DNA of 25,748 nucleotides from CAYRMV01 sp964425255. GTDB taxonomy: Bacteria > Bacteroidota > Bacteroidia > Flavobacteriales_D > Crocinitomicaceae. The stretch lies in NCBI GenBank assembly GCA_964425255.1, contig CAYRMV010000033.1, positions 1-25,748 of the forward strand, in the 5' to 3' direction. A model generated the notes under the pieces. That model saw only the letters and a list, made by a program, of their open reading frames with translations, had not been told where the DNA came from and made no database searches. How positions within the stretch are numbered: position 1 is the first letter of the stretch; the number at the start of each line of letters is the position of its first letter. Positions 1 to 6,875 of this stretch are shown here, piece after piece. The translations under genes were made by a program, and so were the position numbers.

Positions 1-48
1 TTGCATTTTTTTGTTTTTGGTTATACAAATATCTGCTTTTACATGGAT

Positions 49-156
49 GCTTGGCGTTATGGCGGCTGACGTGCATAATTTGAGCTTAGTGCTACTATTA
101 AACTTTTGTGCTAAATTTGGGCTGATGTTCCCTGATTGCCGCCACAAACGCCAAGC
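49..156. repeat. Long imperfect inverted repeat (attC-like or hairpin element)
   Basis: The left arm GCTTGGCGTTATGGCGGC (49-66) pairs with the right arm GCCGCCACAAACGCCAAGC (138-156). The reverse complement of the right arm is GCTTGGCGTTTGTGGCGGC, so about 10 bp and 7 bp blocks match around a small central mismatch. The arms are separated by 71 bases. They are clearly richer in G+C than the surrounding AT-rich DNA. Just outside the right arm, GTTAAAC (165-171) fits the integron core form GTTRRRY, but I find no matching RYYYAAC box on the left. A lipoprotein gene begins in or just after the right arm. The palindrome itself is seen directly; a recombination role is inference, and a small non-autonomous mobile element or a transcription terminator is also possible. 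Confidence 0.6.
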
Positions 157-1029
157 CGTGAACCGTTAAACACTCTTTTTATAAAAACAACATTCTACAT
201 AGCAACAATTTTACTTTTCTCTTGCGGACATGATGCTGTCAAGACAAATACTACATTGCAAAATGACATTTCAATACCCTTTTTACTCGACAGTTTAGCC
301 ACTCCTGACAAGGGCTTTCAAACAGGTGAAATGCAAGCTCCAATAAATACCATTTTTTATAAAGGCACTATTTCTGACACGATAAACCTCAGTGGTTATG
401 CCCGTTATGAAAATGATAATTACTTGAACTTTCAAGGTTACTCAGATAATTCAACGGTTGTACAAGCTTTGAAACTTTATGTTTCTAACAAACAACTACT
501 AGCAATTGATTTGGAGGCCATTTCAATACCGCCACCACCAATTCACATAGAGAAAAGTGACGGATTTGAATTAGACAGTATTGCAACAGTAAAAACGTAT
601 GAAGTATGGAAACAAAGACCAAGAAACTACATACAAGCGATTCCCGTATTTATTCATAATCCAACTAAGGACACCCTTCTTCTCGACCAACAAGATGGTA
701 GAGTTATAATGATACAAGAAGCTAAAGATGAAAATGGACAATGGAAACCAATTGAATTTTGGCGTTACAGTTGGTGCGGAAATAGTTATGGCGCGGAAGT
801 ACTTTTGCCAAACACCGTTGCAATCGTAAAAATATTTAAATACGAGGGCGACTTTGAAACAGAAATAAGACTTAAGTTGAAAAATGGAAATGACATTATT
901 TATTCAGACAGCTTCAAAGGAAAGATAAATAAAAGTCAATTCAACCTACCAAGAGATGTAAAAGAGATCTATCTGTCAAGAAAAAATGAGAACAAAGAAT
1001 ATTTGGACAGAATATTTTTAAACAAATGA
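136..1029 (+). CDS. Uncharacterised lipoprotein, start uncertain
   Basis: The protein is about 297 aa if the TTG at 136 is the start. That TTG lies in the arm of the inverted repeat and follows an in-frame TGA (133-135). No ATG exists upstream of the signal sequence. The segment with FYIATILLFSCGHD is a lipoprotein signal with lipobox LFSC, so the lipidated Cys would be codon 30. The first ten or so residues are therefore probably not native, and the real 5' end may have been replaced when the repeat was joined to it. The mature part is polar and beta-rich, with blocks such as AIPVFIHNPTKDTLLLDQQ and PIEFWRYSWCGNSYG. I do not recognise the family. It is probably attached to a membrane facing the periplasm. 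No terminator is visible after the stop. Confidence 0.6.
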   Translation: MPPQTPSREPLNTLFIKTTFYIATILLFSCGHDAVKTNTTLQNDISIPFLLDSLATPDKGFQTGEMQAPINTIFYKGTISDTINLSGYARYENDNYLNFQGYSDNSTVVQALKLYVSNKQLLAIDLEAISIPPPPIHIEKSDGFELDSIATVKTYEVWKQRPRNYIQAIPVFIHNPTKDTLLLDQQDGRVIMIQEAKDENGQWKPIEFWRYSWCGNSYGAEVLLPNTVAIVKIFKYEGDFETEIRLKLKNGNDIIYSDSFKGKINKSQFNLPRDVKEIYLSRKNENKEYLDRIFLNK

Positions 1030-1248
1030 CAAAAACCAAAACCTTTTGAAATAAACTCTTGCCACGAAAGCAGCAACTCGAAAGTAGGTTTGAATGCATC
1101 TATGAAAGTGAAATACTAAATCAAAATAAACTACTTTTATAAATTCATTGTTGAATATCTCGATTAAACGCAAATCATGAAACCACTAATGACTGTGAGA
1201 AACATTATGGAAAAACAAAAATCCAATCATCCTATTAAAAAATAAAAT

Positions 1249-1908
1249 ATGAGGTGGTTGTTTTTTATGTCCCTTTTTTCTCTTAGTAGCTGCATAAGTT
1301 CAAATATTGATAGACTTTATGGAGAATGTGAACCTTGATATCTTTCATGTAGTCAATTACTTATTCATAGTGACAGCACATATAGCTATTATGAATATTG
1401 GGATGTTGGTGGATCAGGAAATGTAATTGATGGTTATTGGAAAAAACATGGAGACACACTACTCCTTACAAGTTTCATACAAAGAGAACCTTGTAAATTT
1501 CAAGTTGAAACGTCCCCACCCTATTTAAATTCAAAAATCGGAATTAAGGTAATTGATGAAAGCGGTCAACCTGTGAGTAAATTAATCTTCAAAGCATATT
1601 CAAAAGGAGAACTTGAAGTTCAAATTTCTGACGTTAATGGCTTCAGTCAGATTGAAAAATTAAAATCTATTGATTCCATTCGGGTTTCAAGTTTAGGATT
1701 TCCAATTTGTGATTCTTTATTTATCATGAATGAAGCGAAAATAATGGATTATACTTTCAAACAAAAATATAGTTATGTAAACATAACCATGAAAGACGAT
1801 CCCTGGTTGATTAAAGGTAAAAAAGTTTACTTTTACCAGGATTCAAATGGAAGATTTGATAAATCAATTTACAAAAAGAAAACAACTCTTGATAAAAAAG
1901 TATTTTAA
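1249..1908 (+). pseudogene. Lipoprotein gene interrupted by an in-frame TGA
   Basis: An ATG at 1249 opens a frame with a lipoprotein signal (MRWLFFMSLFSLSSCISS, lipobox LSSC, Cys at codon 15). The frame stops at a TGA (1336-1338, codon 30). It then stays open for 189 more codons to the TAA ending at 1908. The sequence after the stop is protein-like from its first residues (YLSCSQLLIHSDSTYSYYEY, then GYWKKHGDTLLLTS), so one nonsense change, perhaps from TGG, splits a 219-codon gene. Without the stop, the middle would resemble small Bacteroidota lipoproteins that measure out a G-x-W-x-x-x-G-D-T-L-x-L pattern; that likeness is from memory. A downstream start at 1573 could give only a 111-aa fragment with no signal peptide. 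A sequencing error or recent nonsense mutation are the main explanations. Confidence 0.7.
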
Positions 1909-1951
1909 TTACGGTACTAATATCCACAAATAAACATCACACCGAAACCCC

Positions 1952-2602
1952 ATGAAAACAAAAAAACATTACTCTGCATTTATGCTTTTGTTCTTATTCA
2001 TCACTTTTGGATTTGTTTTCATGCAAGATAAGGAAGAAAAACTAATCGAAATCGCTCACACTTACCGGTCTTATAAACAAGACATTAACTATAAAGTAGT
2101 TGTTACGGATAGTGTAAAATATAAATGGACGATTTCACTTTGTGCGTACCTTGGAGAAGATGTAATGGGGTATCATCACAAAATGGATAGTTCCTTTTTT
2201 AGCCAAGCCAATGACTCCATTAGTCCACATGGCAACAAATTGTACAAGCTATTCGTCAAAGACCAAAATAGTTACCAGTCTTTGTCCAATCCACAACCTG
2301 TAGGACAAACATTGGTGAAAGAAACATGGAACGTAAAGAAAATCCCACTCGATAGTGTCAACCTTATAAAAGAAGCTGTACAAAGTAAAAAAGACGGCAA
2401 TTGGTATGCTCCAACGCAAGTTTCACAATTATTTGTCATGTACAAAGAAGAACCAAGTGCATTAAATGACAAAGGTTGGGTTTACGGTATTGTTGATATA
2501 GAAGGCAATAGCAAACCAAAAGTACTCAGTAACGGAAACATCAGCAATTGCATTTCTTGTCACAAAGGAACCAAATATGACAGATTGTTTGGAAACAAAT
2601 AA
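1952..2602 (+). CDS. Secreted cytochrome P460-like haem protein
   Basis: The 216-aa product starts with a hydrophobic export signal (residues about 8-24, FMLLFLFITFGFVFM). It ends with a c-type haem motif C200-I-S-C203-H204 close to the C terminus. The order is HGNKLYKLFVKD (about 93-104), PVGQTLVKETW (about 116-126), GWVYGIVDIEG (about 175-185), then CISCH and a short tail. This order fits cytochrome P460 family proteins, small periplasmic haem proteins some of which act on hydroxylamine or related nitrogen compounds. Haem attachment is predicted from the motif; the P460 assignment is by remembered pattern, and the special Lys cross-link of true P460 cannot be checked here. It lies 43 bases after the broken lipoprotein gene, with no partner redox genes nearby, so the substrate is unknown. 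Confidence 0.6.
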   Translation: MKTKKHYSAFMLLFLFITFGFVFMQDKEEKLIEIAHTYRSYKQDINYKVVVTDSVKYKWTISLCAYLGEDVMGYHHKMDSSFFSQANDSISPHGNKLYKLFVKDQNSYQSLSNPQPVGQTLVKETWNVKKIPLDSVNLIKEAVQSKKDGNWYAPTQVSQLFVMYKEEPSALNDKGWVYGIVDIEGNSKPKVLSNGNISNCISCHKGTKYDRLFGNK

Positions 2603-2789
2603 AACCGAGAATAGCCGTATTTTCCTCAAATCTTTGTGCAAAACAAAAAATTAAATGAAACAAAAAATGGGTAACTTCGGTGACAGAAAAACTATCACTG
2701 AGATAAACACAATGATAAAACCTTAAAAACGGATGGTTATGACCCATTCATTTGTAAAATAATGATAATTACTTAAAACATCAAACAAA

Positions 2790-3003
2790 AATCTTGAAAT
2801 AAAGATCTACCCTTCTCCTCGTTGGAACAAATTTGATCAACTTTTTGAGTTTATTCAAAAAGAAGATAAATCTAATACCCATAAACCTTAGTTTTGAAGA
2901 TCGTGTTCATAAACTAAAACTCCCCCTCTACTTCACCAACAAAAAAATCCTTATCTTTCAACTGGAAAAAGTGTCCACACATTTAGTTGATTTGGAAGGT
3001 TGA
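2790..3003 (+). pseudogene. Frameshifted remnant of an unknown gene
   Basis: Two adjacent open stretches in different frames look like pieces of one protein. The first (from 2790) reads NLEIKIYPSPRWNKFDQLFE and continues to a TAG at 2889-2891. The second (from 2890) reads SFEDRVHKLKLPLYFTNKK and continues to a TGA at 3001-3003. Neither has a convincing start codon or a full domain. Composition is that of a soluble protein (charged helices, one hydrophobic strand LPLYFT), unlike the random AT-rich text around it. The rest of the gap, 2603-2789 and 3004-3026, holds nothing I can support. I do not recognise a family, and chance coding-like sequence cannot be excluded. Confidence 0.3.
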
Positions 3004-3062
3004 TCGATAAAGATGTATGAAACTAAGAAATCTTAAATACAAGCAGTTTAAATAATAATCGA

Positions 3063-3359
3063 TTGAGTACAATTCTATTTTTTTTAATCCCATTATCTAG
3101 TATTGGGCTTTTATTTTTAAAGGATACAAAAAAGAAAAGAAAGTATGTACTAAACGTACTTCTCATTCTAAATGCATTTTTATTTTTAATTCCCATGATT
3201 TTAGCGTATTTCAATACTCCTCCTGGAGAAAGTATGTGGAATGAAAACACAGGTGGCGGAGTCCTTTTATGGCTTTACATCATCATTTTTCCAATATGTG
3301 CACTTGCTCAGTTGACGCTACTCATTCTAAAAATCGTTCATGCATCTAATTCAAAATGA
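3063..3359 (+). CDS. Small three-helix membrane protein
   Basis: This 98-aa protein, if started at the TTG at 3063, has three hydrophobic segments: about residues 3-20 (ILFFLIPLSSIGLLFL), 27-49 (VLLILNAFLFLIPMILAYF) and 67-91 (LLWLYIIIFPICALAQLTLL). The loop between helices 2 and 3 carries NTPPGESMWNENTGGG. No ATG is available in the frame back to the stop at 3024-3026, so the start is uncertain and the gene may have lost its original 5' end. It is presumably in the cytoplasmic membrane. I recognise no family. It sits alone between a decayed remnant and a TonB-domain gene. Confidence 0.5.
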   Translation: MSTILFFLIPLSSIGLLFLKDTKKKRKYVLNVLLILNAFLFLIPMILAYFNTPPGESMWNENTGGGVLLWLYIIIFPICALAQLTLLILKIVHASNSK

Positions 3360-3449
3360 ATTCAACTTGAGATACTAAATTACTTTTATTGACTCATTTA
3401 AATTTTGCATTTACAAATTATAAAAAAACGATCAAAAAAAACAGAACAA

Positions 3450-4169
3450 ATGAAAAGAAACCTAGCATTGATTATTTTGTTATTCAACTTCATGAACATC
3501 ATGTCACAAGATAACTTCTATGTTCGTTGTGTGGATGCAGACAATTTAGAACAAATAAGCAATTTCAACATAAAAACCTCATCAAAAAATATAAAAATCA
3601 ATCACAGTAACAATGGACTTACTCAACTTTTGAATTTCAAAAAAGGAGACGAAATCATCATCTGTGCAGAAAATTACACCGATGAAACATGCCAAAGACC
3701 GGATAAACGTCTCGAAATGGCAATGAAACGAAACAACGAAAGAATCTGGAAATCGGGCGACACATTAGTAATTGAGTTATTGCTAAAAAATGAATTATTA
3801 ATCAAACGATGGGAAATGGAAGACCTAAAGTTTCCCGTATTGGATACAACAAATGTAGTTACCAAACCCGATCATCGACCAAGTTTTATTGATGAACTAG
3901 AGTTTAAGAAAATACTATTTGCAAAACTTCATTTTCCACAGCATGTAATTCGCGAAAATGTACAAGGATCTGTTTATATTTCGGCTATTGTTGAAACGGA
4001 TGGTTCATTGACTCATTTTAAAATAGTTAAAACACTTGACCCACATCTGGATCGGATTGCATTACGAGCAGTTAGAAATTCCAATCTTCCTAAACTGAAT
4101 CCTGCTAACCATGAAAATATCCCAGTAAGATCAACGATACTTATCCCTCTGAATTTCAACTTAAATTAA
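3450..4169 (+). CDS. Secreted protein with TonB C-terminal domain
   Basis: I place the start at the ATG at 3450, because MKRNLALIILLFNFMNIMSQ is a clean signal peptide. The open frame reaches back to a TTG at 3405, but that adds only a Lys-rich stretch. The 239-aa product has an N-terminal beta-rich part (about residues 21-90) and a C-terminal TonB_C-like domain (about 150-239). The latter shows FPQHVIRENVQGSVYISAIV, then VETDGSLTHFKIVKTLDPHL and a closing VRSTILIPLNFNL. In full TonB proteins this domain touches outer-membrane receptors. Here there is no N-terminal anchor helix retained and no long Pro-rich spanner, so it cannot work as a classical energy transducer. Such stand-alone TonB_C domains are frequent in Bacteroidota and their roles are mostly unknown. 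Confidence 0.65.
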   Translation: MKRNLALIILLFNFMNIMSQDNFYVRCVDADNLEQISNFNIKTSSKNIKINHSNNGLTQLLNFKKGDEIIICAENYTDETCQRPDKRLEMAMKRNNERIWKSGDTLVIELLLKNELLIKRWEMEDLKFPVLDTTNVVTKPDHRPSFIDELEFKKILFAKLHFPQHVIRENVQGSVYISAIVETDGSLTHFKIVKTLDPHLDRIALRAVRNSNLPKLNPANHENIPVRSTILIPLNFNLN

Positions 4170-4241
4170 CGTTTCCAACTGAGGGATTTAGAAGAAAATT
4201 AAAATTACTATTTTGAACCAGTTTTCAAAAATATTTCTGAA

Positions 4242-4664
4242 ATGATATCTCGATTTTTCAAACAAAAAACACACCTCATCTATACATGCCTCATTTCCTT
4301 CCAACTAACAATATCATTCTCCCTGGGGCAAGAAGTGATGTTGAAAGGGACAGTAACCGATAAAAAGAGCGGTGAATCCATTTATTCTGCCACAATAACT
4401 ACCAATCAAAAGCAAAATACCACAATCAGTGATTTTGATGGTCAGTTTTCTCTCCCAGTCAATTGGAATGACACCATTTTCGTTCAGTTCACAGGAATTA
4501 AAACGCAAAAAATACTTGTTACTTCAAACCCAATTCACATTCAATTAGAGGAAATCGAACCCATCGAAACCGAATTTGGTCCTCCCGAAACACCCGTCAA
4601 ACCAACACCGCTATCTGTCCAATCTGTTTCGAAGAAGGAGCTCAAAGGGAAGAAAAAGCAATAA
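4242..4664 (+). CDS. Secreted carboxypeptidase-regulatory-like domain protein
   Basis: The 140-aa product has a signal peptide (about residues 1-29, ending in SFSLGQ). A single CarboxypepD_reg-like beta-sandwich follows (about 33-108): LKGTVTDKKSGESIYSATIT, then TISDFDGQFSLPV and FVQFTGIKTQKILV. In Bacteroidota this domain usually heads a TonB-dependent receptor of the SusC type or a surface protein. Here it is followed only by an acidic, Pro-rich and then basic tail (ETPVKPTPL, ending KKELKGKKKQ) and a stop. It may be a complete small protein or the surviving N terminus of a larger one; no barrel sequence follows before the next gene at 4745. It lies 72 bases after the TonB-domain gene. Confidence 0.65.
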   Translation: MISRFFKQKTHLIYTCLISFQLTISFSLGQEVMLKGTVTDKKSGESIYSATITTNQKQNTTISDFDGQFSLPVNWNDTIFVQFTGIKTQKILVTSNPIHIQLEEIEPIETEFGPPETPVKPTPLSVQSVSKKELKGKKKQ

Positions 4665-4744
4665 AAAAATTGTATTCGTTGATTTTTGAGTTTATTTAAG
4701 AAAAACATTTGTGAAACTTACAACATGGATTTTATTAAAACTAT

Positions 4745-5443
4745 ATGTCATTGATAAAAAAAACGCTTCTATTTATTCCACTTTTTCTATTGTTTTCTTG
4801 TAAGAATTCAACTGAAGAAAAACACTTCAAGAAAAAAAGTACAAACACAATTATCATACTAAATTTCAACGACTTATCACACAAATTCAGTTATCAAATT
4901 AAAGATACCTATTTCCAATCAATTGGCTCTGAAAAATTCGCTCTTCTTCAAAGGGAAATCAATATTTTTGACAAGAAAAAAAAACTTGTTCAAACCATTA
5001 TTCCCTCTCTAAAAATGACTCCTTGGTATTTCCCTGAAAATAAATTGAAATTGAGACTTTCAAGATCTTATTTGACAGGAAAAAATGAAAATTTTGATGA
5101 TTTAGACAATTATTGTGGTGAAATTGTTGTTGCCGATTTTAATTTCGACGGTAAAGAAGATTTCGCAACACCCATAGATCAAGGTGCCAGCAATGGTCCA
5201 CATTATGCGTTCTATATCCAAGAAAATGAAAATCATTTTAATTTGAATTCCCATTTGACAAACATGTTAATCTGGTTTCCAGAAAAAATTGACAATGATG
5301 CAAAAACACTGACCAACGAAGTTCCATCTGGTGTTTACGCAATCAATAGACAAGTATTCAACTATTCATCTAATACAAAAACTTGGACCAAAATAGAAAA
5401 TCTTCTACTTGATGTGAAATCGGGAAAACCAATGTCAAAATAG
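4745..5443 (+). CDS. Lipoprotein with a DxNxDGxxD-type motif
   Basis: The start MSLIKKTLLFIPLFLLFSCK is a lipoprotein signal with lipobox LFSC (Cys 19). The 232-aa protein has a polar N-terminal half. Its centre contains VVADFNFDGKEDFATP (about residues 128-143), matching the calcium-loop motif D-x-N-x-D-G-x-x-D seen in FG-GAP/VCBS-like and XAC2610-type proteins. It then reads NGPHYAFYIQEN (about 150-161). The arrangement, one such motif followed by a beta-rich stretch and a C-terminal NEVPSGVYAINRQVF segment, recalls XAC2610-related small secreted proteins, but I cannot confirm the family. It probably sits in the outer membrane or periplasm. There is no visible link to its neighbours beyond strand and export signal. 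Confidence 0.55.
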   Translation: MSLIKKTLLFIPLFLLFSCKNSTEEKHFKKKSTNTIIILNFNDLSHKFSYQIKDTYFQSIGSEKFALLQREINIFDKKKKLVQTIIPSLKMTPWYFPENKLKLRLSRSYLTGKNENFDDLDNYCGEIVVADFNFDGKEDFATPIDQGASNGPHYAFYIQENENHFNLNSHLTNMLIWFPEKIDNDAKTLTNEVPSGVYAINRQVFNYSSNTKTWTKIENLLLDVKSGKPMSK

Positions 5444-5536
5444 TCAATAGATCTAATAAATTTGAGAAATGATTCAAATTCCACTTATTGAAATTCAAAA
5501 ACGAACATACATACCACATGCTAAAAAAAATCAAAC

Positions 5537-5935
5537 ATGAAACAAGAACTCCTTAAGTCATTTATAGCGAATGTGTTTCAAATGATAAGTATTCCCATTT
5601 TGTATTTTTTTGCGTACAACTTTTTCCGTTTATTTCATCAACCCAACGATTCCATTCCTTCCAACTTGTACGGACTAACTCTAATTTTATTGATTTATTT
5701 CATTTTGTTTTCCATTCCAATCTTAACAATCCTTGAAACTGGAATTAAGAAACGAAATTTTCAAGTTATTGTAAACATTCTTTGGTTTTGCTTTATCATC
5801 TTTTTCACGGTGGATGAATTAAAACATCAACCCTTTGACTTTGGCTTGATCCTTTTCTGCATATTTATCAGTATTTTTATCAAGTTCACTTTGAAAACAA
5901 GAATGAAATTACTTAAATCACATACAAATAAATGA
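5537..5935 (+). CDS. Four-helix membrane protein of unknown function
   Basis: The 132-aa product starts at an ATG at 5537. It has four likely membrane segments: about residues 12-32 (NVFQMISIPILYFFAYNFF), 46-67 (LTLILLIYFILFSIPILTIL), 75-92 (VIVNILWFCFIIFFTV) and 102-119 (GLILFCIFISIFIKFTL). The ends and loops are short and basic (KQELLK, ETGIKKRN, KTRMKLLKSHTNK), fitting a cytoplasmic membrane protein with its termini inside. I recognise no family and no catalytic residues. Confidence 0.5.
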   Translation: MKQELLKSFIANVFQMISIPILYFFAYNFFRLFHQPNDSIPSNLYGLTLILLIYFILFSIPILTILETGIKKRNFQVIVNILWFCFIIFFTVDELKHQPFDFGLILFCIFISIFIKFTLKTRMKLLKSHTNK

Positions 5936-5994
5936 ATTAGATGAAATGAACTAAAATTCAACCTCTTCATAAAACGCTATTTCAAAACAACACT

Positions 5995-6171
5995 ATGAAA
6001 AATCGAGATAAAATTGGATCATGGACAGTAGTATTGATTGGACTTCCATTCGGATTCATTTTTTCATTATCTGTTTTATACCTTTCTCTTTTTCCGTTTA
6101 TTGACATGGGGGTTTTTCTTATCGGTGGTTCACTTTTTTGGCAGGTATTTGAAATTAAAGTGATAATTTAG
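5995..6171 (+). CDS. Very small two-helix membrane protein
   Basis: An ATG at 5995 opens a 58-codon frame ending in TAG at 6169-6171. The protein begins MKNRDKIGSWTVVLIGLPFG and has two hydrophobic segments (about residues 10-29 and 33-48), with FPFIDMGVFLIGGSLFWQVF between and after them. The charged start and continuous hydrophobic pattern make a real small membrane protein more likely than chance. It could also be a truncated end of a longer gene. It sits between the four-helix protein and the HEFGH peptidase-like gene, on the same strand as both. No family is recognised. Confidence 0.4.
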   Translation: MKNRDKIGSWTVVLIGLPFGFIFSLSVLYLSLFPFIDMGVFLIGGSLFWQVFEIKVII

Positions 6172-6213
6172 AGTTATTAATATTAATTTAGTAATCTATT
6201 AAAAATTAAACAA

Positions 6214-6813
6214 ATGCCGCTCCTAGAAAAAAAAATTGATGATATAAAACTCATATTCTATCACGAATTTGGACATTATTTAGCTTTTATTTTTAGTACA
6301 AAAAATATTGAAGGGTTTGATATAATTGAAATAAAAATATCAAAATGTCCAATGTGCAAAAATGGTTTTAAAGGACATATAAAACCAAAGATACCTAAAG
6401 ATTATAATAATTTTGAAAAATTAAATCCAGAAAGATTAGCACATGTTTTTACAAATAATTTTTTAGGCTGTATACTTCAAATAATTCTATCAAAATCACA
6501 AGAAAAACTTGAAAATGTAATGTTAGATTATGGGCAATTAGACCAAAAACGTATTTATGATTTTATTAACGAGTATAACTTGAATGCAAAAGCATATGAA
6601 ATTAATGAGCATTTTAATAACTTTTGTAATTATTTGAGAAATAAATTTGAAAATCCATTTGACAATGCAGATTTTACAGAAATTTTCATAGAAAAAGATG
6701 AAGAAATTTTTGTTAACATAGAAAAAATTAAAGAATTGAGTTCTAATTTTAATGAGCAATTTGAAAATGAATATTTTAACAATATCACAAATTTGATAAA
6801 TATTATATCCTAA
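6214..6813 (+). CDS. Stand-alone HEFGH metallopeptidase-like protein (possible M41-like fold)
   Basis: The 199-aa protein has YHEFGHYLAFIF near its start, a zinc-peptidase HExxH motif (H17, E18, H21). A CPMC pair (C45, C48) lies after it. Further on, FTNNFLGCILQIIL (about residues 79-92) and then DYGQLDQKRIYDF (about 105-117) parallel FtsH (M41) peptidase domains, where a Gly-rich helix is followed by a loop giving the third zinc ligand, an Asp. D110 is the candidate ligand. There is no AAA ATPase, signal peptide or membrane segment, so it would be cytoplasmic and would need a partner if it is an FtsH-like protease. Base composition is strikingly AT-rich (the line 6721-6780 has 11 G or C in 60), and the protein is dominated by N, K, I, F and E. 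This suggests a different origin from the neighbours. The HExxH motif is seen; the M41 link is inference. Confidence 0.5.
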   Translation: MPLLEKKIDDIKLIFYHEFGHYLAFIFSTKNIEGFDIIEIKISKCPMCKNGFKGHIKPKIPKDYNNFEKLNPERLAHVFTNNFLGCILQIILSKSQEKLENVMLDYGQLDQKRIYDFINEYNLNAKAYEINEHFNNFCNYLRNKFENPFDNADFTEIFIEKDEEIFVNIEKIKELSSNFNEQFENEYFNNITNLINIIS

Positions 6814-6875
6814 TTAGTTTACAATATCCAAAAACTACAAAAAAGCTGAAAATAATCAACAAATAACCCTCATCA

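Noticed and set aside
1..69. Frame open from the first base to TGA 67-69, ending in MDAWRYGG, as a partial upstream gene
   Set aside because: Only 22 codons are visible and the last ones are the repeat arm itself, so coding cannot be told from chance.
1336..1338. TGA as a selenocysteine or recoded codon
   Set aside because: No selenoprotein context or obvious SECIS-like hairpin is seen, and a lipoprotein of this kind gives no reason for Sec; a nonsense change is simpler.
2655..2726. A 23-codon frame starting MKQKMGNFGDRKT
   Set aside because: Too short and without features; it lies in a gap with decayed sequence.
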